NCBI GenBank assembly: GCA_017411305.1
Contig: JAFQQI010000052.1
Span: 186,001-250,000, forward strand
Reading direction: 5' to 3'
DNA: 64,000 nt
From: Lachnospiraceae bacterium
GTDB lineage: Bacteria > Bacillota > Clostridia > Lachnospirales > Lachnospiraceae
How positions within the stretch are numbered: the stretch's first letter is position 1; each line of letters opens with the position of its first letter. Positions 25,507-34,382 of this stretch are shown here, one piece after another. Under the pieces are notes generated by a model. The model worked only from the letters and a program-made list of their open reading frames with translations, was not told the origin of the DNA and made no database searches. The translations under genes were made by a program, and so were the position numbers.

Positions 25507-26337
25507 TCATACTTTTAATTTATCCATAACTTCTTCGAAGCACACACCATTCTTGCGGGGAATCTCCATCTCAATGGATTTCTGCATACACTTCTTTACA
25601 AAGGAGGATGCCTTTTTAACCGAGGTTTGAAAAGGTACTCCGTTTACCGCATCTGCTGCAATGATAGACGCAAACAGATCTCCGGTTCCGCACCGTTCAT
25701 CTCCTACTTTATAGGTTTTGATAAAATGGGGTTCCTGCCCCTTCTCATAAACAAAGTTAGCAATAAATTCTCCTTGCGGTATTCCGGTTATCACTATTTT
25801 CTCCGGTCCCATCGCTTCCAGCTTATCTGCCATATCAAGCAATTCTTTCTTTTTCCATCCCTTTTCTTTGTAGGGGGTGTCACTTAATTTGCAGGCTTCT
25901 GTCAAATTAGGTGTAATAATATCAGCCAATGAAACCAGTCGTCTCATTTCCGTACACATTTCTTCCGTATAGGTTCCCGCAATGGTTCCGTGATCTCCCA
26001 TCACCGGATCTATGACTACTTTGGTCAATTCTGTTGCAAATGCCTTAATAAAGTCCTCTACCATACCAATCTGCTCTTTAGAGCCAAGAAATCCCGACAT
26101 AATACCGTCAAAGCTAAGTCCCAGCTTCTTCCACATAGAAAGATACTCCGGCAACCGGTCAGAATAGTCATCAAAAAAGTATTCTTCATAACCTGTATGA
26201 TTGGACAAAATAGAAGTAGGCACAGGACAGCACTGTATTTTCATATGGGAGATTATGGGAATGGTTACCGTAAGGGCACATCTTCCGTAGCCTGATAAAT
26301 CGTTAATTGCCGCTATTTTTTTCTGCCTGTTTTGCAT
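25507..26337 (-). CDS. Pyridoxal/pyridoxamine kinase (PdxK/PdxY, ribokinase superfamily)
   Basis: 276 residues. It starts with NDLSGYGRCALTVTIPI, the typical PdxY substrate segment, and has VIDPVMGDHG, TPNLTEACKLSDT and the anion-hole motif GDERCGTGDLFASI with the catalytic Asp. It phosphorylates pyridoxal, pyridoxine or pyridoxamine to the 5'-phosphate (vitamin B6 salvage) using ATP. It stands alone, 5 bp downstream of hipA on the same strand, and may be read from the hipBA transcript. Confidence 0.9.
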   Translation of the reverse strand: MQNRQKKIAAINDLSGYGRCALTVTIPIISHMKIQCCPVPTSILSNHTGYEEYFFDDYSDRLPEYLSMWKKLGLSFDGIMSGFLGSKEQIGMVEDFIKAFATELTKVVIDPVMGDHGTIAGTYTEEMCTEMRRLVSLADIITPNLTEACKLSDTPYKEKGWKKKELLDMADKLEAMGPEKIVITGIPQGEFIANFVYEKGQEPHFIKTYKVGDERCGTGDLFASIIAADAVNGVPFQTSVKKASSFVKKCMQKSIEMEIPRKNGVCFEEVMDKLKV

Positions 26338-26342
26338 GCTGC

Positions 26343-27629
26343 TTACTCCAATCGTATATGTTGTTTCTTTATCGTCTCACTTACTTCTTCCCTTAATTTC
26401 GCCTTCACCGCAAATTCCGGCCAGCGAATCACCGCATCCTGTACTTCTCTAATCATCTTTTCACATCGTATCTTGCTAATATTCATTTTTTTACCTGATT
26501 CAATCAGGTCATTTATTATAAATCCTTCTAACTTTCCATTTAGGCTCACTTGATGCCTTTTCAACCAGATATTAGACGGTTCGTAAGCATACGTAACATC
26601 ATATGCCGGCGACAAAGTCCAATTACCTCTCATATCCATCAGAAATGATGTGTTTTTTACGTGGTCATCCTGATTTCTTGTTATAACATTAAATACCATT
26701 CTCCTGAAAAGTTGTTCTATATCACTCTGCTGCATTCCCAGACGATAGATAGCATTAGCCGCCTGCTCATAACTGTATATCCCCGGCTCATTGTAATCAT
26801 AATGAGCCAATGCACCTAAGGTCTGCATATGCAATTTCTTTCCTGTATCCGGTTCACGATCAAAACGTCTCGTCATAAAATGATAATTATCATTTTCTTC
26901 ATACAGCCTACATTCACTCATGATAATTCCGGCTGTCTTGGCCATTAGATGGTAAGCATATTCTATTCGTGTATATGACGGACTATCCGCCTTATCGCTT
27001 TTATCTTTGTTATTCTCAACACCGTCAAACTTAATAAGCCAATACCCATAGCCTAAACCAGCCTCTACTTGTCCGGATCTTATATCATTAGTATTTTCAT
27101 TCCATGCAACAATTGCTTTCGCTCTGGCCCCGCCTGCTGATGTTCCCACTTTAATAATTTGTTCCATCACCCTTTCTCTTGAATCAATATGAAGGGAACT
27201 TCTTTCTGTCAAGATATCTGAAGCTAACCTTACAAGAGCATTAATATCAATTGTCTCATCGGGAATATCACTTTCTCGGGCCGGTACATACTCAAGGGCT
27301 CCCATACCCCTTTTTCCAATGTAGCATAATTTCTCTACAGAAGAAAAGCTCAGTTCGTCCCTTCCCTGTTCCAATAAATACCGTTCAATCAGCTTCGTTC
27401 CATACTTATCCGGAAGCGAATCCGCCAGTAGTCCCGGCAGTCCATGAAACGTCTTCCGGTTCAGTTCTGGAAATTGATACACTTGTGATGACAGCGGCAT
27501 TCTTAACGGTGATATTTCCATTCCACTTTTTACAAATTTATCATCATACTTAAAACGCGCAATACTGCCGGCATCTTCCTGTGCTACTATTCCGATTCGT
27601 GTTCCCCATAAGTACACTTCTGCTGTCAC
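26343..27629 (-). CDS. hipA: HipA family serine/threonine kinase toxin
   Basis: 428 residues. An N-terminal HipA domain is followed by the kinase-like HipA_C. Visible motifs: the flexible GTSAGGARAK loop (162-171) corresponding to the autophosphorylation/P-loop region, the catalytic N-x-DDHxKN (321-326) and the metal-binding PAYD (341-344). In E. coli HipA phosphorylates glutamyl-tRNA synthetase, halting growth and producing persisters. The target here is unknown. The start overlaps the antitoxin stop by one base, the usual toxin-antitoxin arrangement. All catalytic residues look intact, so it should be active. Confidence 0.92.
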   Translation of the reverse strand: MTAEVYLWGTRIGIVAQEDAGSIARFKYDDKFVKSGMEISPLRMPLSSQVYQFPELNRKTFHGLPGLLADSLPDKYGTKLIERYLLEQGRDELSFSSVEKLCYIGKRGMGALEYVPARESDIPDETIDINALVRLASDILTERSSLHIDSRERVMEQIIKVGTSAGGARAKAIVAWNENTNDIRSGQVEAGLGYGYWLIKFDGVENNKDKSDKADSPSYTRIEYAYHLMAKTAGIIMSECRLYEENDNYHFMTRRFDREPDTGKKLHMQTLGALAHYDYNEPGIYSYEQAANAIYRLGMQQSDIEQLFRRMVFNVITRNQDDHVKNTSFLMDMRGNWTLSPAYDVTYAYEPSNIWLKRHQVSLNGKLEGFIINDLIESGKKMNISKIRCEKMIREVQDAVIRWPEFAVKAKLREEVSETIKKQHIRLE

Positions 27630-28015
27630 TATAATTCATCTCCCCATTTCCATCCGCTTGCTTCTTTATCTTCTACACGTTTTTTGGAAGCTCTTTGCCT
27701 CTTTTTTGAATGTTCTTCTTGTGTTAAAAATTCCTGTTCCGGAACCAAAATTTCAAAATTTTGTAATAAGTTTAAAACTCTTAGCACGTTGAGCAGATTT
27801 TCTATCTTAACATTCTCGCCATTTTCAATACGTTCTATGGTTTTGGGTGCTACTCCCGCTTTCAGCGCCATATCTTTCTGAGTCAGTGAAAGAACTATCC
27901 TGGTATCTTTAATTCGTTTCCCTATCTCTTTTAATATATAATTATTATTTTCCGTTCCATAAATTTTCATCAACGCATCCTCAATATTTAATTCGTCTTT
28001 ATTTACGAATAACAT
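27629..28015 (-). CDS. hipB: HipB-like XRE family antitoxin/regulator
   Basis: 128 residues. The central helix-turn-helix is LTQKDMALKAGVAPKTIERIENG. The C-terminal tail is Lys/Arg-rich and ends in WKWGDEL. It precedes hipA with a one-base overlap. HipB proteins bind HipA and repress the operon. The unit sits immediately after the 3' end of tRNA-Arg. Between them is the tRNA terminator, so a hipBA promoter must lie at about 28,016-28,064. Confidence 0.9.
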   Translation of the reverse strand: MLFVNKDELNIEDALMKIYGTENNNYILKEIGKRIKDTRIVLSLTQKDMALKAGVAPKTIERIENGENVKIENLLNVLRVLNLLQNFEILVPEQEFLTQEEHSKKRQRASKKRVEDKEASGWKWGDEL

Positions 28016-28063
28016 ATCATATCTGTGTATAATTCGTCAATAGAGACCATTTACTTTTAATAC

Positions 28064-28097
28064 AAAAAAACCTCGCAAGAACTAAGCTTACGAGGTT
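28064..28097 (-). terminator. Terminator after tRNA-Arg
   Basis: Minus-strand arms AACCTCGTAAG and CTTGCGAGGTT (one G-T wobble) with a 7-base loop, then a T run (28064-28070). Confidence 0.82.
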
Positions 28098-28125
28098 TTC
28101 ATCGCGTGCACAATCGCACTCTTCG

Positions 28126-28199
28126 CGTGCGCTAGAAGATTCGAACTCCCGACCTTTTGGTCCGTAGCCAAACGCTCTATCCAGCTGAGCTAAGCGCAC
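28126..28199 (-). tRNA. tRNA-Arg (anticodon ACG)
   Basis: A 74-nt tRNA. Acceptor GTGCGCT pairs with AGCGCAC and the discriminator is G. The anticodon stem TTTGG/CCAAA encloses loop CTACGGA, and the T-arm has GAGTTCGAATC. An 8-mer, TCGCGTGC, overlapping its 3' end (28123-28130) recurs at 28102-28109. Confidence 0.96.
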
Positions 28200-28286
28200 A
28201 TATGTTACGTACGTCGCAACAAATGATATTATATTATACCCTTCGGCACTTGTCAAGTGCTCAAACCGATTTTTTACTAACTTTTC

Positions 28287-28529
28287 CTATACCGGGCACA
28301 CCTTCAGCGGATTCAAAATGTTTAGCGCTATCTTAAAACATCCGATTCCCACCGGTATCAGTAACAGGGTACAGCAAAATACCAGTCCAAGCGCTGCCAT
28401 GATTAATGCGCAAGGCAAGCAAAACACCAGTTTTAGCACAAATTTCAGCAGACTGCCGATCACCTTAAAGCTAAAGGAAAGTACCACCAATAAAAGAAGT
28501 ATTACTAAAATTAAAATTGCAGTTACCAT
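28287..28529 (-). CDS. Small hydrophobic membrane protein (80 aa)
   Basis: 80 residues, almost wholly hydrophobic: one long segment (about 3-20) and one or two more (28-70), with Cys residues at CLPC and FCC. It starts inside the end of the alpha/beta-hydrolase gene (7-bp overlap) with the ribosome site GGAGG in that gene's last codons. This supports translation and makes it the fifth member of the PadR-headed operon. Family and function unknown. Confidence 0.65.
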   Translation of the reverse strand: MVTAILILVILLLLVVLSFSFKVIGSLLKFVLKLVFCLPCALIMAALGLVFCCTLLLIPVGIGCFKIALNILNPLKVCPV

Positions 28530-30112
28530 TCAATTTCCTCCTTATTCAAAGCTTCTTTTACAATCTTACCAAACTCCTGCGGGGCATCAAATTGGGGACT
28601 ATGACTACAGCCCTCCATAACACACAGTTTCTTTGCCGGAGCCGTAATCCCATTCATATATTCCTCCGTACATGCCACCGGTGTGGTAAAATCACAGGAA
28701 CCGGTAATAAAGGTTACCGGCACCCGGTAATCACTTTTCTGATGAAGCAGTTCCACGGAAAAGGTATAATCCAAAAGTTCCTTATTCAAAGCAATATACT
28801 CATCCATATGTAACATCGGCTTTAACTGCCAGCGAAAATCCGTTAGATTTGCATTGGGAGAAGTCAGTCCGATCCAAATCGTATTTTTCGCTCTCGGTGC
28901 TTTGTGGTAAGGGGCCGTTTGTTTCCGGAGTGCCATCATATGATCCAGATTTGCTTCCTTTTGATAGGCTTCATAGGCTGCAGTCATTTTTGTGGTATCA
29001 TTGCCCTTTGCCTTAGTAGCGGCAAGTGCATTCTCGTAGCTTACTCTCTCACCGCCCGCCGTGGAAACAAACTGTCCGATGCCAATGTACGCAGATACCT
29101 TTTCAGGATGATTCTGCACGTACTCACTTCCCAAAAGGGTTCCGTAAGAGTGACCCATAATAACCACTTTTTCTTTTCCGAATCGGTCGCAGGCATAATC
29201 CACAAGGGCATCCAAATCCTTCTGAGCCTGTTCAAAGGTCACTGTTTTATTGTCAGGATCTTCTTTACAATTTTTGTAATAGGTTCTGCCGCAGCCTCTC
29301 TGGTCCCAGCAAATCACCGTATATTCGTCCGATAAATACCTTGTGAAGGTATAGGTTGCCAAGCTGTCAGGTGATGCCGGGCCTCCATGCAAATAAATCA
29401 TAACGGGATTCTCTGTATTCTCACCGCTGATATGTAAGTACTGCTCCTGTCCTGATAACGGCACATAAATCCCTTCATAAATGCCGGTATCTGAAGAAAT
29501 AAAACACTTGATGTAATTAAAATTCCTGAAACCGATGATAACCGTAAGTGCTAAGGCTATCAGAATTCCTACTGATACAATAATTCCCAGCACAACGCCT
29601 AAAATTATTTCAATCAACTTTTTCTTTCCTTTTCTTCCGACTACAATTTCCCGATAATGCTGATAATGAATCCCAATATGTCCAATCCCTAAAATAATTG
29701 TCGCCACCATCAAAAATGCATTGCATCCGTAAATACCAAGCAAAAAGAATGCACATACCGGAAGGGTTGCTCCCGCTACCGGCACACCGCATACGCTTCT
29801 GTAAAAGTCGCACATCCGCTTTTTACTTTTGAAATAGCAAATCCAGTAGTACTCATAAAAAAGCATCAGTACAAATGACGCAACCAGCCACAAGCTCCAC
29901 AGGGATAAGGGACGTATATTAAAGTCCCTAAATATCAGCACAACGCAACACACCGACACTTCTCCGATTTTTTCCAAAAGCTGAAGTATTCTGTTTTCCT
30001 TTTTTACATATTGCTCATAGTCCGCGGGCTGATTTTTTGTCCATATTATGTTAGGTATAAACAGCATCAAAAGATAAATCAGCCCCACATAGGAAAAGCC
30101 AAAACGAAACAT
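28523..30112 (-). CDS. Membrane-anchored alpha/beta hydrolase (proline iminopeptidase-like)
   Basis: 529 residues. The first 220 or so hold about six hydrophobic segments. The remainder is an alpha/beta hydrolase with the oxyanion segment MIYLHGGPASPDS, CWDQRGCGRTY, the nucleophile elbow GHSYG and a catalytic histidine in EGCSHSPQF. The HGGP and DQRGxGRS-like patterns are those of the proline iminopeptidase/aminoacyl peptidase group. The catalytic domain would face one side of the cytoplasmic membrane. The gene starts 2 bp after the DUF4097 gene, so it belongs to the PadR operon. The fusion of a polytopic membrane domain to this hydrolase is unusual. The substrate is unknown, possibly a peptide or lipid. 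Confidence 0.8.
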   Translation of the reverse strand: MFRFGFSYVGLIYLLMLFIPNIIWTKNQPADYEQYVKKENRILQLLEKIGEVSVCCVVLIFRDFNIRPLSLWSLWLVASFVLMLFYEYYWICYFKSKKRMCDFYRSVCGVPVAGATLPVCAFFLLGIYGCNAFLMVATIILGIGHIGIHYQHYREIVVGRKGKKKLIEIILGVVLGIIVSVGILIALALTVIIGFRNFNYIKCFISSDTGIYEGIYVPLSGQEQYLHISGENTENPVMIYLHGGPASPDSLATYTFTRYLSDEYTVICWDQRGCGRTYYKNCKEDPDNKTVTFEQAQKDLDALVDYACDRFGKEKVVIMGHSYGTLLGSEYVQNHPEKVSAYIGIGQFVSTAGGERVSYENALAATKAKGNDTTKMTAAYEAYQKEANLDHMMALRKQTAPYHKAPRAKNTIWIGLTSPNANLTDFRWQLKPMLHMDEYIALNKELLDYTFSVELLHQKSDYRVPVTFITGSCDFTTPVACTEEYMNGITAPAKKLCVMEGCSHSPQFDAPQEFGKIVKEALNKEEIEW

Positions 30113-30114
30113 CT

Positions 30115-31071
30115 CTAATCCTCAAAATCCACCGTAATATTTCCAAGTCCGCACTTAATTTCAAAATTGCTTTCTACGCCGTTATCAATTACTTTTTCCG
30201 CGGACACGCCTGATACGGAACGGTCTCCGATTTCAATATTACCGGCATCGCATTCAATTGCATAATTATGATCCGCTTCGCTTCCGGTTAAAACAATATC
30301 CAGATTACCCATGTCGCAATCGGCTTCCATATTTCCGTTAATCGTGCCTTCATAAACACACTCACCAAGATCTACAGACAGTTCGGCATTTACACTGTTT
30401 ATTTCTTTCGCAGACAAACTTCCCGCATTAATCTCTGCCGTAAATTCATCTGCAGTAATGTCTTTCATAATAGCCTCTCCGGCTCCGATTTTAGCTTCCA
30501 GTTCCTTTGCATCTACATCCGAAAGAGTAAGCGTTCCTGCTCCCACCTGAATATCAACCTCTTCAAAATAGCTGTCCTTAGGAATCTTAACAGTGATTTC
30601 CCCAACATTCATGGTTTGAATCACATCGTCAAAAGCATTCATGCACAAGGTATCCTCATCCACATGATATTCCCACTCTCCCAGGCCGGTTACGGAAATT
30701 TCAATATTTCCGTCAGTAAGCTCTTTTTCTTCTATGCTAAGTTCTCCTGCTCCAATTGCTATTTCCAGCTTTTTCACCTCTGCAAGAGGTACCACATAAG
30801 AAGTATCTTCTACCGCAAGAGACTCAATTACATCGCCGTCTATAACAATGCTTCCGTCAAAGGCCGGAAACCAGTCTCCGCCTGTCACCTTATTTAGAAT
30901 AGAACAAACAGAATTAACCAATACCTCTATTTTATCATCCAGTTCCTCATCTGATGTAATCGTATTCACCAGCTTGCGGCCGCCTACAATACCGCTAATC
31001 AGGCAGAGACTGATGCCCAGTGCCATAAAAATACCTGCCAGTATTAAACTTATCTTAACAAACTTATTCAT
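30115..31071 (-). CDS. DUF4097-type beta-repeat membrane-anchored protein
   Basis: 318 residues. A single N-terminal membrane helix (ISLILAGIFMALGISLCLISG) precedes a long extracytoplasmic region of short beta repeats such as VQVGAGTLTLSDVDAKELEAKIGAGEA. The pattern matches DUF4097/DUF2807-like right-handed beta structures. The ATG at 31071, nine bases after AGGAGG, is preferred to an upstream in-frame codon. It overlaps the DUF1700 gene by 8 bp. The PadR-DUF1700-DUF4097 order is widespread in Firmicutes and is thought to sense or respond to envelope conditions. Confidence 0.85.
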   Translation of the reverse strand: MNKFVKISLILAGIFMALGISLCLISGIVGGRKLVNTITSDEELDDKIEVLVNSVCSILNKVTGGDWFPAFDGSIVIDGDVIESLAVEDTSYVVPLAEVKKLEIAIGAGELSIEEKELTDGNIEISVTGLGEWEYHVDEDTLCMNAFDDVIQTMNVGEITVKIPKDSYFEEVDIQVGAGTLTLSDVDAKELEAKIGAGEAIMKDITADEFTAEINAGSLSAKEINSVNAELSVDLGECVYEGTINGNMEADCDMGNLDIVLTGSEADHNYAIECDAGNIEIGDRSVSGVSAEKVIDNGVESNFEIKCGLGNITVDFED

Positions 31072-31786
31072 GTGCCGGCACCTCCTTTTTACCAAAAAGC
31101 TTTTTCCAAATATAGGCAATTCCCTGACAAATTCCGGGGATGCATTTACCTACCAGCAAATAAAACAGCAGCATAAAAAGAATTCCCACTGCTGCGCAAA
31201 TCAGTGCCGCACCAATTATTCCGATTCCTGCCAGCGGACTTACTAAAATACAGCCAAAACCTGCTACCAAAAGGGCAATTGCTGCTACATACAGAGCCAG
31301 GGTTGCCGCTCCGATACCGATAACAATGCCAAACACAGAGCAAAGAGCACCAAACAAAACACCAAACAAAGAAATTACTGCGCCAAGAATAACCGGAGAA
31401 AAGATGATTCCGGCAATCACAAGGAGCACAATTGCCCATGTAGGAAGTCCCTTTTTCTCTGTAGTCTGTTCTGCCTTTTCCTCTTCTGACCATGCATCTT
31501 TTGTATTAGTATCAGAAGAATACCCCACCAATTCATTCTGTAACGGTTTGCTGCTCTGGAACCCCTGCTCTGTAAATGCACCACGGTTTTCACCGTCAAA
31601 CAGTCCATCTTTTACAATCTGCGCAACCTGCTCCGGTGTGCCCAGGGCAGAAATAACCTCCTGCTCATTCTCTCTTCCTGCATCATTAAAATAATCATTA
31701 TAATATTGAAGTGCTTCCTCCCGCTCTGCGGGAGCAATATCGGAAAGCAGTTCTTCCAGCTGCCTCATAAATTCCCATCTGCTCAT
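31064..31786 (-). CDS. DUF1700 family membrane protein
   Basis: 240 residues. The cytoplasmic N-terminal region has the DUF1700 signature (FMRQLEELLSDIAPAEREEALQYYNDYF ... ALGTPEQVA). A linker with EEEKAEQTTEKK follows, then about four membrane helices. It starts with an ATGA overlap on the PadR gene. The N-terminal helical domain may contact PadR, as proposed for similar pairs; that is inference. Confidence 0.88.
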   Translation of the reverse strand: MSRWEFMRQLEELLSDIAPAEREEALQYYNDYFNDAGRENEQEVISALGTPEQVAQIVKDGLFDGENRGAFTEQGFQSSKPLQNELVGYSSDTNTKDAWSEEEKAEQTTEKKGLPTWAIVLLVIAGIIFSPVILGAVISLFGVLFGALCSVFGIVIGIGAATLALYVAAIALLVAGFGCILVSPLAGIGIIGAALICAAVGILFMLLFYLLVGKCIPGICQGIAYIWKKLFGKKEVPAHE

Positions 31787-32106
31787 TGTTTCATTCCTCC
31801 CTCGAATATTCCGTTAATCTTTGCCGAATATTTGTACCATTCACTTTCATACAAATTTAGTTGAAGTCTGCCCCTTTCGGTTGCCTTATAATATCGTCTG
31901 TTCCTGCCGGCACATTCCTTATCATATACCTCCAGGCATTCATCCTTCTGTAACCTTCTCAAAACCGGATACAATGTAGATTCCGAAAGTTCAATTACCT
32001 GTCGGACATCCTGGGTAATCTTGTAGCCATAGGCTCCCTCCGCTTCTCTGGAAACTACTGCAAGTACAATTGCATCCAGCAAAGCCGCTCCTGTATTAAA
32101 AACCAT
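31783..32106 (-). CDS. PadR family transcriptional regulator
   Basis: 107 residues. The winged-helix PadR core is AYGYKITQDVRQVIELSESTLYPVLRRLQKDECLEVYDKE, ending with a C-terminal helix for dimerisation. PadR proteins repress detoxification or envelope genes until a ligand or partner relieves them. It is the first gene of an operon in which four junctions overlap or nearly touch. A 58-bp dyad upstream is the probable operator, so it should regulate itself. Confidence 0.93.
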   Translation of the reverse strand: MVFNTGAALLDAIVLAVVSREAEGAYGYKITQDVRQVIELSESTLYPVLRRLQKDECLEVYDKECAGRNRRYYKATERGRLQLNLYESEWYKYSAKINGIFEGGMKQ

Positions 32107-32152
32107 GCCCGTCTCCTTTCTTTGCGTTTTCTTCTCATCTTTATATGTTTAT

Positions 32153-32210
32153 AATATTATACGTCGTATAGTATTATTGTTTGTATAGATACTATATGAC
32201 ATATAATATT
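32153..32210. promoter_or_regulatory. Large operator dyad upstream of padR
   Basis: Two 22-bp arms, 32153-32174 and 32189-32210, are inverted copies agreeing at 20 of 22 positions, separated by 14 bp. They contain TATAAT-like sequence, so binding would mask the promoter. It is probably the PadR site. Confidence 0.7.
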
Positions 32211-32231
32211 ATTTTGTCAATACCTTTTTAT

Positions 32232-32277
32232 AAAAAAAGAGCCCGATATTTTATGACTTACATAAAATATCAGACTC
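32232..32277 (-). terminator. Terminator of the CAP-domain lipoprotein gene
   Basis: Seventeen-base arms (minus strand 32261-32277 with 32239-32255) around a five-base loop, then seven T residues (32232-32238). Confidence 0.9.
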
Positions 32278-32298
32278 CCGTCTCTTCTTTGACGCTAC

Positions 32299-33111
32299 TT
32301 AATCCGTAAATATCTGTACCACACAGATACCGTTTGGTGTCTCTGCCACACCGATTCCTATATGGGTAAAGCCACTATTCATAATATTTTCCAAATGAAT
32401 CTGTGAATCGTTCCATGCATTTTGAACTGCTGTTACAGATTGCATTCCCGAAAAAAGATTTTCTCCGATGCTTCCAAAGCTGCCGCCGGCCTCTGTCACG
32501 GCTGTGGAATAATCTGCTCCTCCCGGTCTTGTATGAGAAAAGCTTCCTGCAATTTCTGCCGCCCTTTTTGACGCCGCTGCGGAAAGCTCCGGTGTTGTAC
32601 TCAGCTCCGAAAGACCTGCCGCTTTTCGTGTATCATTCACCGCCTGACAAACTCCTGCCGAAAAAGCCGAGGCATCAAAAGCTTCCTCCGGCTGCTTTGT
32701 CTCCGGTTGCTTTGTCTCCGGCTGCTTTGTCTCCGGCTGCACGACTTCTTCGCCCGTTTCCACTATCACTTCTATCGATACATCATCTTCCTCGAGAAGC
32801 ACCTCCACTTCCTGCGTCGGTACCGGTTGTTGTATCTCCTCCTGCTGCAGCTCTGCTTCTTGCGCCGCATCCTCCTGCAAAGGGCTTTCATCAATGGTTG
32901 CAGGTGTTGCTTCTGCATCTCCGGACCCAGGTACTGCCGAAAGAGGAACCTCTTCTTCCTGAATCATTACATAAGCATCCGTTACATTTCCTCTATTTTG
33001 CAACGTTTCTTCCGCCGTTGCCGATACATTTTCCCGGTTGCCGCAACCGTATAGTAATGCAGTAAACGAAAGCAGTATTACTGCTAACCTTTTCCTTTTC
33101 CTAATTAACAT
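32299..33111 (-). CDS. CAP/SCP-domain (YkwD-like) lipoprotein
   Basis: 270 residues. The signal peptide has lipobox-like LLYGCGN (lipidated Cys about 23). A long acidic, Gln/Glu-rich linker includes three tandem ETKQP units (about 130-144). The C-terminal CAP domain has DTRKAAGLSELSTTPELSAAASKRAAEIAGSFSHTRPG and GENLFSG, the usual YkwD/SCP pattern. The CAP cleft His of FSHTRP is kept. It should be anchored on the outer face of the membrane. Function of bacterial CAP proteins is largely unknown. Confidence 0.9.
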   Translation of the reverse strand: MLIRKRKRLAVILLSFTALLYGCGNRENVSATAEETLQNRGNVTDAYVMIQEEEVPLSAVPGSGDAEATPATIDESPLQEDAAQEAELQQEEIQQPVPTQEVEVLLEEDDVSIEVIVETGEEVVQPETKQPETKQPETKQPEEAFDASAFSAGVCQAVNDTRKAAGLSELSTTPELSAAASKRAAEIAGSFSHTRPGGADYSTAVTEAGGSFGSIGENLFSGMQSVTAVQNAWNDSQIHLENIMNSGFTHIGIGVAETPNGICVVQIFTD

Positions 33112-33155
33112 TTCCTTTTCCCTTTCCCTTCTTAATTATATATCTCCCGTTCCCC

Positions 33156-34172
33156 TTATCGGATCATATCCGCTGTAATTTCTGCAATACTGTGCGCACC
33201 GCACATTGCCATTGCATCCTCTAACTCGGAGGCCAGCTTATCAATATATACCTTCACACCTTCTTCTCCGCCGCCGTACACTGCGGTAACGAAGGGTCTT
33301 GCAATCACAACACCGTCTGCGCCCATTGCCAAAGCTTTAAATACATCCACACCGCTTCTGATACCGCCATCTACCAAAATGGTAATACCGGACCCCTTAA
33401 GCGCTTCTACGATTTCAGGCAATACCTCTGCTGTGGACGGACACTGATCCAGAACACGTCCACCATGATTGGATACAATAATTGCAGAAGCACCGGCTTC
33501 TTTTGCCTTTAATGCTCCCTTTACCGTAATAATTCCCTTTACAATAAAGGGTACATCCACGCCATCTATAATTTCCTTTAACTCTTCCACCGTCTTGCTT
33601 CCTGCAGGCGGTTCACAATTCTTAAGGAAAGGAAGCCCTGCCGCATCAATATCCATAGCTACCGCAAAGGCACCTGACTGTTTCACCAATTCCATCTTTC
33701 GCTCTACCACTTCTTTACTCCATGGCTTAATGGTAGGAACACCTGCTCCTTCTACCGCTGCAATTGCTTTGGCTGCCGCGATTACTACCTGCTCATTGGT
33801 TCCGTCGCCGGTAAAAGCAGCAATTCCGTTATCTGCACAGCTCTTAAGAAGCACCTGATTATAGGAAAGGTCATCATACTTTTCACCGTAATGAAGATTT
33901 AATGCACCAACCGGTCCTGCAAAAACAGGCATTCTGAATTTTCTTCCGAATAAAGTTACAGAAGTATCTACCTTACCTGCGTTGCAAATAGTATCCATAT
34001 TTACCCGGATTTCCTGCCACTTTTCAAAATTCCGGATTGCTGTGTCCCCGCTTCCCTTAGCACCCGGACCGGGAATCTGATTTCCGCAGGCTCTTCCGTT
34101 ACAAACCGGACATGCCTTACAGTACTTACCAATTACTCCTCTGGCTTCTGCCAAAACCTCCTGATAATTCAT
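33156..34172 (-). CDS. FMN-dependent alpha-hydroxy-acid oxidizing protein
   Basis: 338 residues, an FMN-binding TIM barrel of the lactate/glycolate oxidase family. Conserved parts: PVFAGPVGALNLHYG, the FMN-site IVKGIITVKGALKAKEAGASAIIVSNHGGRVLDQCPS (catalytic His in SNHGGR) and ILVDGGIRSGVDVFKALAMGADGV. The N-terminus has an unusual cysteine cluster, CKACPVCNGRACG, absent from classical oxidases and reminiscent of a metal or iron-sulfur site. It is found in anaerobes, where the physiological acceptor may not be oxygen. Substrate unknown. Confidence 0.85.
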   Translation of the reverse strand: MNYQEVLAEARGVIGKYCKACPVCNGRACGNQIPGPGAKGSGDTAIRNFEKWQEIRVNMDTICNAGKVDTSVTLFGRKFRMPVFAGPVGALNLHYGEKYDDLSYNQVLLKSCADNGIAAFTGDGTNEQVVIAAAKAIAAVEGAGVPTIKPWSKEVVERKMELVKQSGAFAVAMDIDAAGLPFLKNCEPPAGSKTVEELKEIIDGVDVPFIVKGIITVKGALKAKEAGASAIIVSNHGGRVLDQCPSTAEVLPEIVEALKGSGITILVDGGIRSGVDVFKALAMGADGVVIARPFVTAVYGGGEEGVKVYIDKLASELEDAMAMCGAHSIAEITADMIR

Positions 34173-34382
34173 GGTACCTCCTCACCACCGCTATGCGATT
34201 TCTCTTGTTTCTTTATCAGTTTACCATATTTCCTACCTTCTGTACATGAAAAAATCATCATTGACCAATTCGGTATTTTTTATGTTTTGAATTATTTGAC
34301 TTTCATTTTTTATCTAAAAAACAATGAATAAAATGTCATTCTTTTTTCACAAAATTCAAAGAAATCCCCAATTTCCACAAAG

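Noticed and set aside
28017-28256. 79-residue minus-strand ORF resembling a protein with LAQLDRAFGYGPKGREFESS
   Set aside because: It is the translation of tRNA-Arg and its terminator, a well-known false gene.
32403-33065. 220-residue plus-strand ORF opposite the CAP lipoprotein gene
   Set aside because: Pro/Leu/Ser-rich low-complexity antisense translation of the linker; no start signals, and the minus strand has clear domains.
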